Assembly (NCBI RefSeq): GCF_946151075.1 | Contig: NZ_CAMGZB010000001.1 | Coordinates: 2,160,001-2,224,000, forward strand | Length of the DNA stretch: 64,000 nt | Reading direction: 5' to 3' | DNA from: Neobacillus sp. Marseille-Q6967 | Lineage (GTDB): Bacteria > Bacillota > Bacilli > Bacillales > Cytobacillaceae | In this document: one piece after another, positions 28,066-36,945 of the stretch | Layout: every line of letters starts with the position of its first letter | Position numbering within the stretch: the first letter of the stretch is position 1 | The notes under the pieces: model-generated | Told to the model about the DNA's origin: nothing | Seen by the model: the letters and a program-made list of their open reading frames with translations, nothing else | The model's database searches: none | Position numbers and translations under genes: made by a program

Positions 28066-29739
28066 GTGTTGATGGATACGAAAAAAGAGTCGAGATTTAT
28101 TTTTTTTGCGTTACTTATTCTCGCATTATATCTTTCCCCGCTTTTTATTCTCCAGGAAAATGCCCATATACGAGTTCATGATAATTTGGATTCCAATTTA
28201 GCCTGGTACAAGGTGCTTGCAGAAAGCGGTGAAATGTATGGGGATGTTGAGGCCGTTATTCCGCAAATCATCAATGGTGTTCCAAGGAATGCGTTTGGAA
28301 CAGAATATAGCATCATTGTTTGGTTATATGCTCTTTTTCCAACCATGATAGCTTACGGACTAAGTCAGACGTTGACAAGAGTTGTCGCCTTTTTAGGAAT
28401 GTACTTATTATTAAAAAAGCATTTTCTTCAGGGGGAAAAATGGCTATTCTTACAAATTGGTGCAGCGCTTGCCTTTGCGTTAACTCCGTTTTGGCCGTCG
28501 GGAATGCTAAGCACCTTAGGGATGCCACTAGCTTTGTGGGCCTTCCTTAACATTCGTAATGGCGAAGGCTCATGGAAGGACTATCTCGTACTAACACTCT
28601 TACCGTTCTACGCCAGCATTGTTTTAGGATTTTTCTTTTTTTTAAGCGCAATGGGAGTACTTTGGCTTGTTGATGTTATTAGGGGAAAGGGTCTTAATCT
28701 TCGATTTTTATTAGCAATCGCCTATATGACCTGTATTTTTATGTTAGTAGAGTATCGGCTGATCTACTCCTTCCTTTATTCAACGGAACCAAACAGCCGT
28801 GATGAATATTTCCACGCAGAATTATCGTTTTGGCACTCAGTTCGCCTAACCTTTAAAAACTATGTTTTGGGACATACCCACGTTATGACGGTTCATGGAT
28901 TATTTATCCTTCCAATAACTTGGATTGCCTTTTACTTCGTATTCGCTAAAAAGCTTTGGAAACAGGAGAAACTATTTGTTTTCTTATTTATATTAAATTT
29001 TGTCTTATCCCTTTGGTATGCGTTTTGGTTTTATAAGGGATGGCTGCCATTAACACAGCGATTTCACTTTATGGATACCTTTAATTTTGCCCGTTATCAC
29101 TTTCTACGACCGCTGGTGATTTATGCTGGTTTTGCCTTAGCTTTAAAAATCATTTCTATGCAGGGAATCAGCTGGGCAAAAACCGCAAAATGGATGGCGG
29201 TATTCCAAATCTTATTGTTATTTTTGTTCAACGATGAAGTTATTTATCGAAAAAAGCCCACCGTGAAAGAATTTTACGCAGAGGACTTATTTCAGCAAAT
29301 TGAAGACCATATCGGCCTCGATCAAAAGGAATACCGTGTAGCAAGTATTGGGATTCATCCTGCCATTTCACAGTATAATGGCTTTTATACTCTTGATACG
29401 TATAACAATTTTTATCCTTTGTCGTACAAACACCATTTTCGAAAAATCATTGAAAAGGAATTGGAGAAAAATAAAACGATTCGGAAGTATTTTGATAAGT
29501 GGGGCGGGCGCTGCTATATTTTTACTGCTGAACTGGGAAAACATTATATGTTCAAGAAAAAATCAAAGCGGAAACTAAAAAATTTGGAGTTAAACACGGA
29601 TGTTTTTAAAGATTTGGGAGGGCGGTATATCTTTTCGGCACTGCCAATTACTAATGCAAAAGAAAATCAGCTGAAGTTAGATAAGGTGTTTCAGTCAAAC
29701 AATTCAGCATGGAAAATTTACCTGTATAAGACCATGTAA
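28066..29739 (+). CDS. ykoS: YkoS-like polytopic membrane protein
   Basis: 557 residues with roughly ten to twelve membrane helices and a C-terminal soluble part from about residue 400. The large loop after the first helix (HIRVHDNLDSNLAWYK, residues 34-49) has the acidic and aromatic residues seen in YfhO/GT-C-type glycosyltransferases. Resembles B. subtilis YkoS, which, as here, pairs with a DPM-like glycosyltransferase. GTG at 28066 is 7 bases after GAGGTG; an ATG at 28072 is an alternative. Likely transfers sugar to a lipid-linked or surface polymer outside the membrane (inference). Confidence 0.72.
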   Translation: MLMDTKKESRFIFFALLILALYLSPLFILQENAHIRVHDNLDSNLAWYKVLAESGEMYGDVEAVIPQIINGVPRNAFGTEYSIIVWLYALFPTMIAYGLSQTLTRVVAFLGMYLLLKKHFLQGEKWLFLQIGAALAFALTPFWPSGMLSTLGMPLALWAFLNIRNGEGSWKDYLVLTLLPFYASIVLGFFFFLSAMGVLWLVDVIRGKGLNLRFLLAIAYMTCIFMLVEYRLIYSFLYSTEPNSRDEYFHAELSFWHSVRLTFKNYVLGHTHVMTVHGLFILPITWIAFYFVFAKKLWKQEKLFVFLFILNFVLSLWYAFWFYKGWLPLTQRFHFMDTFNFARYHFLRPLVIYAGFALALKIISMQGISWAKTAKWMAVFQILLLFLFNDEVIYRKKPTVKEFYAEDLFQQIEDHIGLDQKEYRVASIGIHPAISQYNGFYTLDTYNNFYPLSYKHHFRKIIEKELEKNKTIRKYFDKWGGRCYIFTAELGKHYMFKKKSKRKLKNLELNTDVFKDLGGRYIFSALPITNAKENQLKLDKVFQSNNSAWKIYLYKTM

Positions 29740-29759
29740 GCATCGGGGGTAATGACAGA

Positions 29760-30794
29760 ATGGAACCAGTCTTGACAATCGTTGTGCCTTGTTATAATGA
29801 AGAAGAAGTTTTACCTGAAACCTTTTCCCAGCTTGACCAATTGTTATCGCAATTAATGGAAGAGCAGCTTGTCTCAAAGAAAAGTAAACTTTTATTTGTT
29901 GATGATGGAAGCAAGGATCGTACCTGGGACATGATCTACAAGGAAGGTTTAAAAAATGAACACATCCGCGGCTTGAAATTAGCAAGAAATGTTGGACATC
30001 AAAATGCACTCCTTGCAGGATTATTTGCCGCAAAGGAAATCTCTGACTGTGTTGTTTCTATTGATGCTGACCTCCAAGATGATATTGAGGTTATACGTGA
30101 ATTTATTCTTAAATATAATCAGGGCAGTGAAATTGTTTATGGAGTCCGAAAGCGCAGAGATACTGATACATTTTTTAAACGGAGCACAGCTCAAGGGTTT
30201 TATAAGCTCATGAAAACAATGGGTGTGAATTTAGTCTACAACCATGCCGATTTTCGGTTAATGAGCAAGCGGGCTGTTCAAGAATTGGAAGGATTTAAGG
30301 AAGTAAATCTCTTTCTCAGAGGGATTGTCCCGCTGATAGGATTTCAATCCGATGTCGTTTATTATAATCGTAAAGAACGTCAGGCTGGGGAAACCAAATA
30401 TCCTCTTAAGAAAATGCTTGCGTTTGCTTTTGATGGAATTACATCCTTTTCGGTTTCTCCTATTCGTTTTGTATTAATTATTGGATTGGTCTCATTTTTC
30501 TTTAGTATGCTGTTTGGTGTTTACTTTTTATTGCTTAAGTTCCTTGGACACACGCAGACAGGGTGGACATCCTTAATCACTTCGATTTGGCTAATTGGCG
30601 GGCTCCAGCTGATTGCAATTGGTTTAATTGGTGAGTACGTAGGGAAAATCTATAAAGAAACAAAGCATCGCCCTAAATTTATTATCGATATCGATACATT
30701 AAATCTTCCTATCAGCAGACGTCATTTACTTAGAAATACGGAGGAAGAAGCTTTTTATCAAATCGACAGGAAAAAATTATCTGAAACCAACTAA
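29760..30794 (+). CDS. ykoT: YkoT-like GT2 glycosyltransferase (polyprenyl-phosphate type)
   Basis: 344 residues: an N-terminal GT2 domain (VVPCYNEEEVLPETF; DDGSKDRT; DADLQDD with the metal-binding DxD) and two C-terminal membrane helices near 235-260 and 270-295. This layout is that of DPM1/GtrB-like enzymes, which transfer a sugar from a nucleotide to polyprenyl phosphate. It begins 20 bases after the YkoS-like gene, and a terminator follows, so the two form an operon: this enzyme would make the lipid-linked donor and the membrane protein would use it. Confidence 0.88.
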   Translation: MEPVLTIVVPCYNEEEVLPETFSQLDQLLSQLMEEQLVSKKSKLLFVDDGSKDRTWDMIYKEGLKNEHIRGLKLARNVGHQNALLAGLFAAKEISDCVVSIDADLQDDIEVIREFILKYNQGSEIVYGVRKRRDTDTFFKRSTAQGFYKLMKTMGVNLVYNHADFRLMSKRAVQELEGFKEVNLFLRGIVPLIGFQSDVVYYNRKERQAGETKYPLKKMLAFAFDGITSFSVSPIRFVLIIGLVSFFFSMLFGVYFLLLKFLGHTQTGWTSLITSIWLIGGLQLIAIGLIGEYVGKIYKETKHRPKFIIDIDTLNLPISRRHLLRNTEEEAFYQIDRKKLSETN

Positions 30795-30821
30795 GCTTTC
30801 CTTTAAGAGGGAAAGCTTTTT
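30793..30821 (+). terminator. Terminator after ykoT-like gene
   Basis: 9-bp stem AAGCTTTCC/GGAAAGCTT with T residues. Confidence 0.75.
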
Positions 30822-30896
30822 AATTTAAAAATAAAGTGGTACAAACTCTCCCTCTTGAATAAAAATTGATAGACAGGCTCTTTTCAGGGGGGGATT

Positions 30897-31523
30897 ATGG
30901 TGAATGTATTCTTGAGTTATATTTTGCTGGGGTTGTCGCTCGCTGCTCCGATTGGGCCCATCAATGCTGCCCAAATTGATAGAGGAATAAAACATGGTTT
31001 TATGCATGCCTGGCTGATAGGAGTAGGGGCAGTCGCGGCAGACGGAGTTTATATGCTGGTTGTTTATTTGGGGGTTGTTCATTTTCTGGAAACACCATTT
31101 ATGAAAACCTTTTTATGGTCTTTTGGCTGTTTTGTCTTAATTTATACTGGGATTGAGACAATCCTGTCAGCAAATAAACTAAAAATCGGAGATAACCGCA
31201 AGAAGGAGCCGCTGGTTAAATCCTTTTTTTCTGGATTTTTTATGAGCATCTCAAACCCGTTAACCATCCTGTTTTGGCTCGGTATTTACGGTTCGGTTCT
31301 TGCGAAAACAGCTTCAACCTATGAAACGAGTCAACTGATTCTTTACAGCAGTGCCATCTTTATTGGGCTGTTAATATGGGATATAACGATGGCAGGAATT
31401 GCAAGTAATTTTCGTAAATACCTGACAGCCCGGCTTTTAATTGGTATTTCGATGTTATCAGGAGTATCTCTAATCGGCTTTGGAATCTATTTTGGTATCC
31501 AAGCGTGGAATGCACTATTTTAG
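30897..31523 (+). CDS. LysE/RhtB family amino acid exporter
   Basis: 208 residues with six membrane helices. The N-terminal family signature is present: LGLSLAAPIGPINAAQIDRG (residues 12-31), and a second half follows the pattern SGFFMSISNPLTILFW. Family members export amino acids or their analogues in exchange for protons. CAGGGGGGG precedes the ATG. The substrate cannot be named. Convergent with the APC permease across a shared hairpin. Confidence 0.88.
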   Translation: MVNVFLSYILLGLSLAAPIGPINAAQIDRGIKHGFMHAWLIGVGAVAADGVYMLVVYLGVVHFLETPFMKTFLWSFGCFVLIYTGIETILSANKLKIGDNRKKEPLVKSFFSGFFMSISNPLTILFWLGIYGSVLAKTASTYETSQLILYSSAIFIGLLIWDITMAGIASNFRKYLTARLLIGISMLSGVSLIGFGIYFGIQAWNALF

Positions 31524-31533
31524 CTATACAAAA

Positions 31534-31556
31534 AGCCAGCGATACATTCGCTGGCT
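31534..31556. terminator. Bidirectional terminator
   Basis: 8-bp GC-rich stem AGCCAGCG/CGCTGGCT between converging transporter genes. Confidence 0.7.
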
Positions 31557-31564
31557 AAAGGTGT

Positions 31565-32932
31565 TTATGCAGTAGGCCAAGGCTTAAGGACCTTTCCTCT
31601 TTTCTTTTTCTTTTGTTTTTTCCATTTTACATTCATGATCAGGGTAAGACTGCCGATTATTCCGACAAACGCTAAGCTGATAAAGAAGCCAGGTCTGCTC
31701 GTGTCATGAAATAAGGTTCCGGTTACAGCAATTAAGATTAACAAAATACCGATGCTGTACTTTATTTTATCCTTTGCCGTCACCTCTAATAATTTCCATG
31801 CAGAGGCTAAAATAAAAATCCAATTATACAACAGCATTAATCCTGCCGCCGTAGTAATATATTCATACACATTTCCCGGCATTAATAAAGCACAGACAAT
31901 GCTGGCTGTGATCCCTAATAACGTGACAATCAAGGTTGGCAGCGGAACCTTTAATTTACCCTGCTTACATAATAAAGCAGGCGCATCATGTTCTTCGGAA
32001 AGAGTTACGAGGATACTGGTTACAGCAAATAGGGATGCCACCATGGTTGAAAAGCCGGCAATAATTAACGCCCCATTAAAAAGATGGGGGATAAATGTTA
32101 AATTGTAATTATCCAAAGCATTCACAAATGGACTTTTTCCATCATTGAATTTATTCCATGGGACCATCATTACAGCGAGTCCGATTGAAATAATATAAAT
32201 AATCATCAGTGTAAACAGCATTACCTTCCCTGATTTAGGTGCTTCCTTTGGGTCTTTTAACCGAGTAGCCATCAACCCTAAGATTTCAATACCACCGAAA
32301 GCATAAAAGGCAAATATAACTCCAGACCATAGACCTAATACACCGTGTGGAATGATGTCTTTTTGGCTATCAGGAAAATGGATCGGACTTTTCCCGTCAA
32401 TGACACCGAAAATAGCTAACAGTGCGATAACAATGAACATTAAAATTGCTGCAATTTTTAAAATGGCTAACACATTTTCGAGTTTATTTAAAATGCTTAC
32501 ACCAATTAATACTACCACCAAGCCAAGTGCTGCATAGCAGGCGGCAAAAACCCATAAAGGAATGTTTGGGAACCAAAATCGTGTGAAGATTGAAAGTGCC
32601 GTCATTTGGCTGCCCATAATCAGTACTTCCGACATCCAATAAACCCAGCCGCTGCTAAAGCCAGCCCATCTTCCAAATGCCTTTTTTGCATAACTGCGAA
32701 ACCCGCCTTTTAAAGGTTCCTGCACCGTCATTTTGGCAAGTGCATCAAAAACAAAATAAGTGCCGAGTGCCGCAATAATGAAGGCTAGTAAGATAGCAGG
32801 GCCCGTCATTTTTATGGCAATACTAGAACCAAGAAAGAAACCAGTTCCAATCGTACAGCCTACTCCAAATAACGTAAGCTGCCACCATTTCATGTCATTT
32901 TTTTCTTTTGATCCGCTGCTTGATTTACTCAT
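31565..32932 (-). CDS. APC superfamily amino acid permease
   Basis: 455 residues with about 12 membrane helices. The first helix holds GVGCTIGTGFFLGSSIAI, the unwound substrate-binding segment of amino acid/polyamine/organocation transporters, and TVQEPLKGGFRSYAKKAFG follows, as in the family. ATG at 32932 directly follows AAGGAGAAATAGG; a longer reading to 32992 translates through it. Short basic C-terminus. Substrate unknown; a proton symporter is expected. Confidence 0.88.
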   Translation of the reverse strand: MSKSSSGSKEKNDMKWWQLTLFGVGCTIGTGFFLGSSIAIKMTGPAILLAFIIAALGTYFVFDALAKMTVQEPLKGGFRSYAKKAFGRWAGFSSGWVYWMSEVLIMGSQMTALSIFTRFWFPNIPLWVFAACYAALGLVVVLIGVSILNKLENVLAILKIAAILMFIVIALLAIFGVIDGKSPIHFPDSQKDIIPHGVLGLWSGVIFAFYAFGGIEILGLMATRLKDPKEAPKSGKVMLFTLMIIYIISIGLAVMMVPWNKFNDGKSPFVNALDNYNLTFIPHLFNGALIIAGFSTMVASLFAVTSILVTLSEEHDAPALLCKQGKLKVPLPTLIVTLLGITASIVCALLMPGNVYEYITTAAGLMLLYNWIFILASAWKLLEVTAKDKIKYSIGILLILIAVTGTLFHDTSRPGFFISLAFVGIIGSLTLIMNVKWKKQKKKKRGKVLKPWPTA

Positions 32933-32967
32933 CCTATTTCTCCTTATTCCAATACATTTGTCGTCAA

Positions 32968-33001
32968 AAGAGGCTGAGGAATGTTTCCCCAACCTCTTAA
33001 T
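32968..33001 (-). terminator. Possible terminator of small gene 33022-33183
   Basis: Imperfect stem on the minus strand, AGAGGTTGGGG with CCTCAGCCTCT, followed by T residues. Confidence 0.45.
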
Positions 33002-33021
33002 GTTTATAGAGGAATCTAAGT

Positions 33022-33183
33022 CTATAGCTTGCGTCCTGTTGCTCCAACGGATTTGTCAGTATTACTTTGATTGTTATAATCCCGATCATTGACTCCTGCC
33101 ATTTGAGGCCGATCAGTACCTAAGTATTCACCTTGATGTTTTTCTTGTTCTTTTCTAAATTTCTCAAAGTTTTCATTTACCAT
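33022..33183 (-). CDS. Small hydrophilic protein, unknown
   Basis: 53 residues, highly polar (Lys/Glu/Gln/Asn-rich) and without hydrophobic segments: MVNENFEKFRKEQEKHQGEY at the start and KSVGATGRKL at the end. The ATG at 33183 has GAGGGGATTAA upstream; the longer reading to 33210 covers that element. I do not recognise a family. Composition is like small acid-soluble or other spore or desiccation-type proteins, which is only a guess. Confidence 0.62.
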   Translation of the reverse strand: MVNENFEKFRKEQEKHQGEYLGTDRPQMAGVNDRDYNNQSNTDKSVGATGRKL

Positions 33184-33409
33184 GTTAATCCCCTCTTTCA
33201 TAGGTGACATTCTATTTGTTAAGATACACGCTCTGAAAAAACTTATTCAGACTGAAAGAAAGTCTAAATTAGGTTTTTGATGGAAGACAAAATTTTATTA
33301 CATAATCAAACGCTAAATCAATGAAAATAAAGACGTATTCTAAAATTATTTACAATCAAAACGGGCGATTATAGATATGTTTTTTACCAAGCCTTGAAAG
33401 GGGTTTATT

Positions 33410-34159
33410 ATGTTAACAACAGAGCAGTTAGCTGATTTTCGTTTGCAATTGCTAAAGGAAAAACAGGAAATCGAAGAGCGATTCGAACAAAATGATCATT
33501 TCGATTTGGATCGTGGACATTTTCACGAAGCAATGGGGGAATTATCTAGTATCGATAACCATCCTGCTGATGAAGCGACAGAATTATACGAACGTGAGAA
33601 GGATATCGCGCTTAATCAGCATACAAAATTACAGTTGCTCAACATTAATAAGGCTTTAGAAGCAATGGAAAAGGGAACATACGGTAAATGTGAAGTCTGC
33701 GGAAAAGATATTCCAGTGGAAAGGCTAGAGGCATTACCAAATACGTTATACTGCAAAGAACACAGTCCAGACCAGATCATTTCACATGACAGACCGATAG
33801 AGGAGGGAGTACTCATGCCGCCATTTGGTAAATTTGCAATGGATGAAGAGGATGAAAATGTAGTATTTGATGCCGAAGATTCATGGCAGACAGTAGCAAA
33901 ATGGGGAACATCTGAAACTCCATCCGATTTGGCTGTTCCACAGGAGCACTATAATGATGTAGATATTGAACCTGACGAAAATTCAGGATATGTAGAGGAT
34001 TTCGAGAATTTTGTTGGTAATGATATGTATGGAAACAATATCACTGTCTATCCAAACCCACAGCATCAACGCTACGAAGAGCAACTGGATGAAGAAGGTA
34101 TAATGACAAGCTTTGGCGACCTGCCTGCATTTGAACATGATCCATACGTTGAGGAGTAA
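33410..34159 (+). CDS. yteA: YteA, TraR/DksA-type zinc finger protein
   Basis: 249 residues. An N-terminal coiled-coil half (to about 85) leads into a DksA/TraR-like zinc finger, CEVCGKDIPVERLEALPNTLYC near 98-119, then an acidic C-terminal half rich in Asp/Glu. DksA-type proteins act in the RNA polymerase secondary channel. The Bacillus YteA family is sporulation-associated and its role is not known. GAAAGGGGTTT precedes the ATG. A strong terminator follows. Confidence 0.85.
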   Translation: MLTTEQLADFRLQLLKEKQEIEERFEQNDHFDLDRGHFHEAMGELSSIDNHPADEATELYEREKDIALNQHTKLQLLNINKALEAMEKGTYGKCEVCGKDIPVERLEALPNTLYCKEHSPDQIISHDRPIEEGVLMPPFGKFAMDEEDENVVFDAEDSWQTVAKWGTSETPSDLAVPQEHYNDVDIEPDENSGYVEDFENFVGNDMYGNNITVYPNPQHQRYEEQLDEEGIMTSFGDLPAFEHDPYVEE

Positions 34160-34168
34160 TAAACAAAA

Positions 34169-34202
34169 AGAAAACAGCTTTCGTAACGAGAGCTGTTTTC
34201 TC
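34169..34202. terminator. Bidirectional terminator after yteA
   Basis: 14-bp stem with one wobble pair and 3-nt loop (GAAAACAGCTTTCG/CGAGAGCTGTTTTC), T-rich on both strands. Confidence 0.85.
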
Positions 34203-34207
34203 TAATT

Positions 34208-34420
34208 TTATTCTTGGTCGTAGCCTTTTTGAGGAATTGGAATATCTTTTCCTTCTACATCATCGATAACGGCACCAATTTGGCCTTCCATGTAAGTATC
34301 ACTAAATTGCTCATGGGTAGTGGCAAGACCTGTAGAAACTTCGTCTTTATTTTGGTAATCGCTTGTTTCGTAAATACGTCCTGCGATTTCCGTGCTGTTA
34401 GTTGGATTCTTTTTTTCCAT
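34208..34420 (-). CDS. YozQ-like DUF4025 small protein
   Basis: 70 residues, hydrophilic and acidic, with YETSDYQNKDEVSTGLATTHEQFSDTYMEG typical of the YozQ/DUF4025 family (shown in two pieces in the protein, residues 17-46). Function unknown. The ATG at 34420 has AAAGGAGTG 9 bases upstream. The longer ORF to 34489 has no ribosome binding site. Confidence 0.65.
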   Translation of the reverse strand: MEKKNPTNSTEIAGRIYETSDYQNKDEVSTGLATTHEQFSDTYMEGQIGAVIDDVEGKDIPIPQKGYDQE

Positions 34421-34533
34421 GTTCTCAACACTCCTTTTTGGGATAATGGTACAAGCGTATTTTCTACTTTTTATCGAAGGATTACTCATATAATGATGTT
34501 TTGGTTATAAATAAACGAAGGGAGGTTACAGAA

Positions 34534-34671
34534 ATGAACAAAGATCATAAATTTCCTTCAAGAGAAGAGTTAGACGAAGCATTTCATTTTCTTCATGATG
34601 CGATCAATAAGATTTCTGTGGAAGAAGAAGAAGAAATGGTCATGAAGGAAAATGATGAACAGGTGAAATAA
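34534..34671 (+). CDS. Small acidic protein, 45 aa
   Basis: A 45-residue ORF with GGGAGGTTACAGAA before the ATG. Charged sequence with a Glu-rich run (SVEEEEEMVMKENDEQ) and no cysteine or hydrophobic segment. It ends 19 bases before the CDF transporter ATG, so it probably leads that operon. No family recognised. Confidence 0.65.
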   Translation: MNKDHKFPSREELDEAFHFLHDAINKISVEEEEEMVMKENDEQVK

Positions 34672-34690
34672 TGTTGGGGGTTTTGGATTG

Positions 34691-35581
34691 ATGGATAAAA
34701 GGGAGTCGTTGGCCAAAAAAATTGCTTGGATTAGCGTGATTAGCAATATTATTCTTACTGTAGGAAAGCTTGTCATCGGCTGGTTTGGAAATAGCGATGC
34801 AGTATTCGCTGATGGTATTCATTCCGCCGCCGATGTATTTGCATCGGTCATCGTATTGATGGTCATAAAACTAGCCAATAAGCCGGCGGATGATGAACAT
34901 CCATATGGCCATGGAAAGGCAGAGGTTATTGTTTCGGGGATTGTAGGAATTTTATTATTTCTTGTCTCCATCTATGTCGTTTATGAGGGAATCAGCGGTT
35001 TCTTTCATGAAGTTGAAACACCAAGTCTGCTGGCAATGTGGGTGGCACTATTTTCTTATGTAACAAAGGTTATTTTATACCGTTCCTCGTTAAAGATTGC
35101 CAGCCAGCATAACAGTAAGGCCATTGAAGCGATTGCGTTTGATCATAAGGCGGATATTGTAGCCTCTATCGCAGCAGCCATCGGGGTTTTATTGTCCGTT
35201 ATCGGTGACCGCTTTGACATTTATTTTTTACACTATGGGGATAAAGCTGCGAGTATCTTTGTAGCTTATCTGATTTTTAAAATTGCGAAAGAAATGTTAA
35301 CAGAGGCTTTTGACATTTTACTTGAACGCAATATTGATGCTGAAACCTTGCAGGATTACATATCTGTTATATCAGAATTTCCTGAAGTAAAGCGGATTGA
35401 CAGAATCCGGGCAAGAGAGCATGGCCATTATATTTTAGTGGATTTACGGGTCTCCATTGACCATGATAAAACCATTAAGGAAGGCCATGACCTTGCAAAA
35501 TTAATTAAAGGAAAATTGATGGATCAATATGATAATATTGAAGAAGTGCTCATTCATTTAAATCCATATTTTCCCGATTAA
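34691..35581 (+). CDS. Cation diffusion facilitator family transporter
   Basis: 296 residues with six membrane helices and a C-terminal cytoplasmic ferredoxin-like domain, the standard CDF layout. Metal-site motifs FADGIHSAADVFAS (helix 2) and FDHKADIVAS (helix 5) are complete, with the acidic-His pattern of HPYGHGKAE between. Such carriers export Zn, Mn, Fe or Co in exchange for protons; those resembling it in B. subtilis export manganese. ATG at 34691 is taken over the adjacent TTG at 34688. Confidence 0.9.
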   Translation: MDKRESLAKKIAWISVISNIILTVGKLVIGWFGNSDAVFADGIHSAADVFASVIVLMVIKLANKPADDEHPYGHGKAEVIVSGIVGILLFLVSIYVVYEGISGFFHEVETPSLLAMWVALFSYVTKVILYRSSLKIASQHNSKAIEAIAFDHKADIVASIAAAIGVLLSVIGDRFDIYFLHYGDKAASIFVAYLIFKIAKEMLTEAFDILLERNIDAETLQDYISVISEFPEVKRIDRIRAREHGHYILVDLRVSIDHDKTIKEGHDLAKLIKGKLMDQYDNIEEVLIHLNPYFPD

Positions 35582-35652
35582 AAACAGGTTTGTACTTTTG
35601 GGAAAATGGGTTTATGATAAATAAGACATCAAAGTTAGAGGAGTTGATCATT

Positions 35653-35829
35653 TTGAGTTATTCCATAGACCCAGACCCGAGCAGGAATGGGGAAGTCAAT
35701 ATTATCTTTAAAGTGGATTCGATCAGAATATCAGCTCTAAAAGACGGTAGGATGGCTTCCTCAAACAAAGTAAGTGAGGAGGTTTTAATATGTTGGAAAT
35801 TTTTAAAAGCTCGGAGACTAAAGTTTTAG
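35653..35829 (+). CDS. Possible small protein overlapping corA start
   Basis: A 58-residue ORF with TTG start and AGAGGAG 8-9 bases upstream, ending 40 bases inside the corA-like gene. Sequence MSYSIDPDPSRNGEVNIIFK followed by VDSIRISALKDGRM looks like a real soluble domain, but the final residues are read in the alternate frame of the neighbour. It may be a true short gene or the shadow of a decayed one. No family recognised. Confidence 0.35.
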   Translation: MSYSIDPDPSRNGEVNIIFKVDSIRISALKDGRMASSNKVSEEVLICWKFLKARRLKF

Positions 35830-36728
35830 AACAAGTGGACGAAATTACAAAAGGCTGCTGGGTTCATATGTACGCCCCAACAGAGCAGGAAATTAACCGG
35901 GTAGCCGATGAAGCAAATATTTATGTTGATTTTATCAAAGATGCATTGGATGATGAAGAACGGCCAAGGATTGAGCGGGACAATGGCCAGGTTTATATCA
36001 TTGTCGATTATCCATATATTACACATGATGATTCAGGTTTCCCCATCTATGAGACGATTCCAATTGGAATCGTCCTAACCGAGGAATGTATCATTACCGT
36101 TTCTTTAAAAGATACTCCTATATTAGAAGTTTTTAAGAATAATAAAATTAAAGAGTTTTTTACTTTTAAAAAGAACCGCTTTGCCCTGCAGATTTTAGCT
36201 ATTATTACGTCTTATTATCTTCGTTATTTAAAACAAATTAATAAACGAACAAATGATATTGAGCGTGAACTACATCAGTCGATGAAGAACAAAGAGCTTT
36301 ATGCTTTACTAGCACTCGAAAAAAGTTTAGTTTATTTCATGACCTCGCTAAAATCGAATAAAGTAGTGCTGGATAAAATACTGCGCTTCAGTTATATCAA
36401 AATGTATGAAGAAGACAAGGACCTTTTAGAGGATGTTATGATTGAAAAAGTTCAGGCGATTGAGATGGCAGAGACCTACAGCAGCATCCTAAGCGGAATG
36501 ATGGATGCATTTGCTTCGATTATCTCTAACAATTTAAACATTCGAATGAAGTTTTTAACATCTATCACCATTATTCTGTCATTCCCGACAATGGTTGCAA
36601 GTTTTTACGGAATGAACGTCGATTTACCATTTCAACAAAACGGTCATGCCTTTCTGATTACACTTTTATTTGCCGGTTTGTTAACCGGATTCACTGCCTT
36701 TATTTTTTGGAAAAAGAAATATTTTTAA
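35790..36728 (+). CDS. corA: CorA family magnesium/divalent cation channel
   Basis: 312 residues: a long cytoplasmic alpha/beta N-terminal domain, a stalk helix and two C-terminal membrane helices. The selectivity signature YGMNVDLPF lies at the end of the first membrane helix, as in all CorA proteins, which work as pentamers. The basic C-terminal KKKYF is the usual sphincter end. GTGAGGAGGTTTTAAT precedes the ATG. It follows the CDF exporter by about 200 bp. Confidence 0.93.
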   Translation: MLEIFKSSETKVLEQVDEITKGCWVHMYAPTEQEINRVADEANIYVDFIKDALDDEERPRIERDNGQVYIIVDYPYITHDDSGFPIYETIPIGIVLTEECIITVSLKDTPILEVFKNNKIKEFFTFKKNRFALQILAIITSYYLRYLKQINKRTNDIERELHQSMKNKELYALLALEKSLVYFMTSLKSNKVVLDKILRFSYIKMYEEDKDLLEDVMIEKVQAIEMAETYSSILSGMMDAFASIISNNLNIRMKFLTSITIILSFPTMVASFYGMNVDLPFQQNGHAFLITLLFAGLLTGFTAFIFWKKKYF

Positions 36729-36739
36729 TAGATTACTAA

Positions 36740-36778
36740 ATAAATCCGTCCTCTAATGAGAGACGGATTTTTGTTTTT
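36740..36778 (+). terminator. Terminator after corA
   Basis: 9-bp stem AAATCCGTC/GACGGATTT and T-rich tail. Confidence 0.8.
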
Positions 36779-36867
36779 ACTGCAGCAGCCAAGATTTTTT
36801 CCCAATATCCTTTTTGAAAAAGTAGAAAGTGGAAAAAATTTCCCAACTTATCTGGGACGAATTACTG

Positions 36868-36897
36868 TTGTTCTATTCTGAAAATTGCAAATAAAAT
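36868..36897 (+). promoter_or_regulatory. Possible sigma-A promoter of the subtilisin gene
   Basis: TTGTTC (36868) and TAAAAT (36892) with 18-bp spacing. A small hairpin ACAAGC/GCTTGT (36904-36919) lies at the expected 5' end of the message. Weak match; not decisive. Confidence 0.35.
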
Positions 36898-36945
36898 AGA
36901 GAAACAAGCTTAGGCTTGTAGATTAATTTCAAGGGGAGAGTCTAG

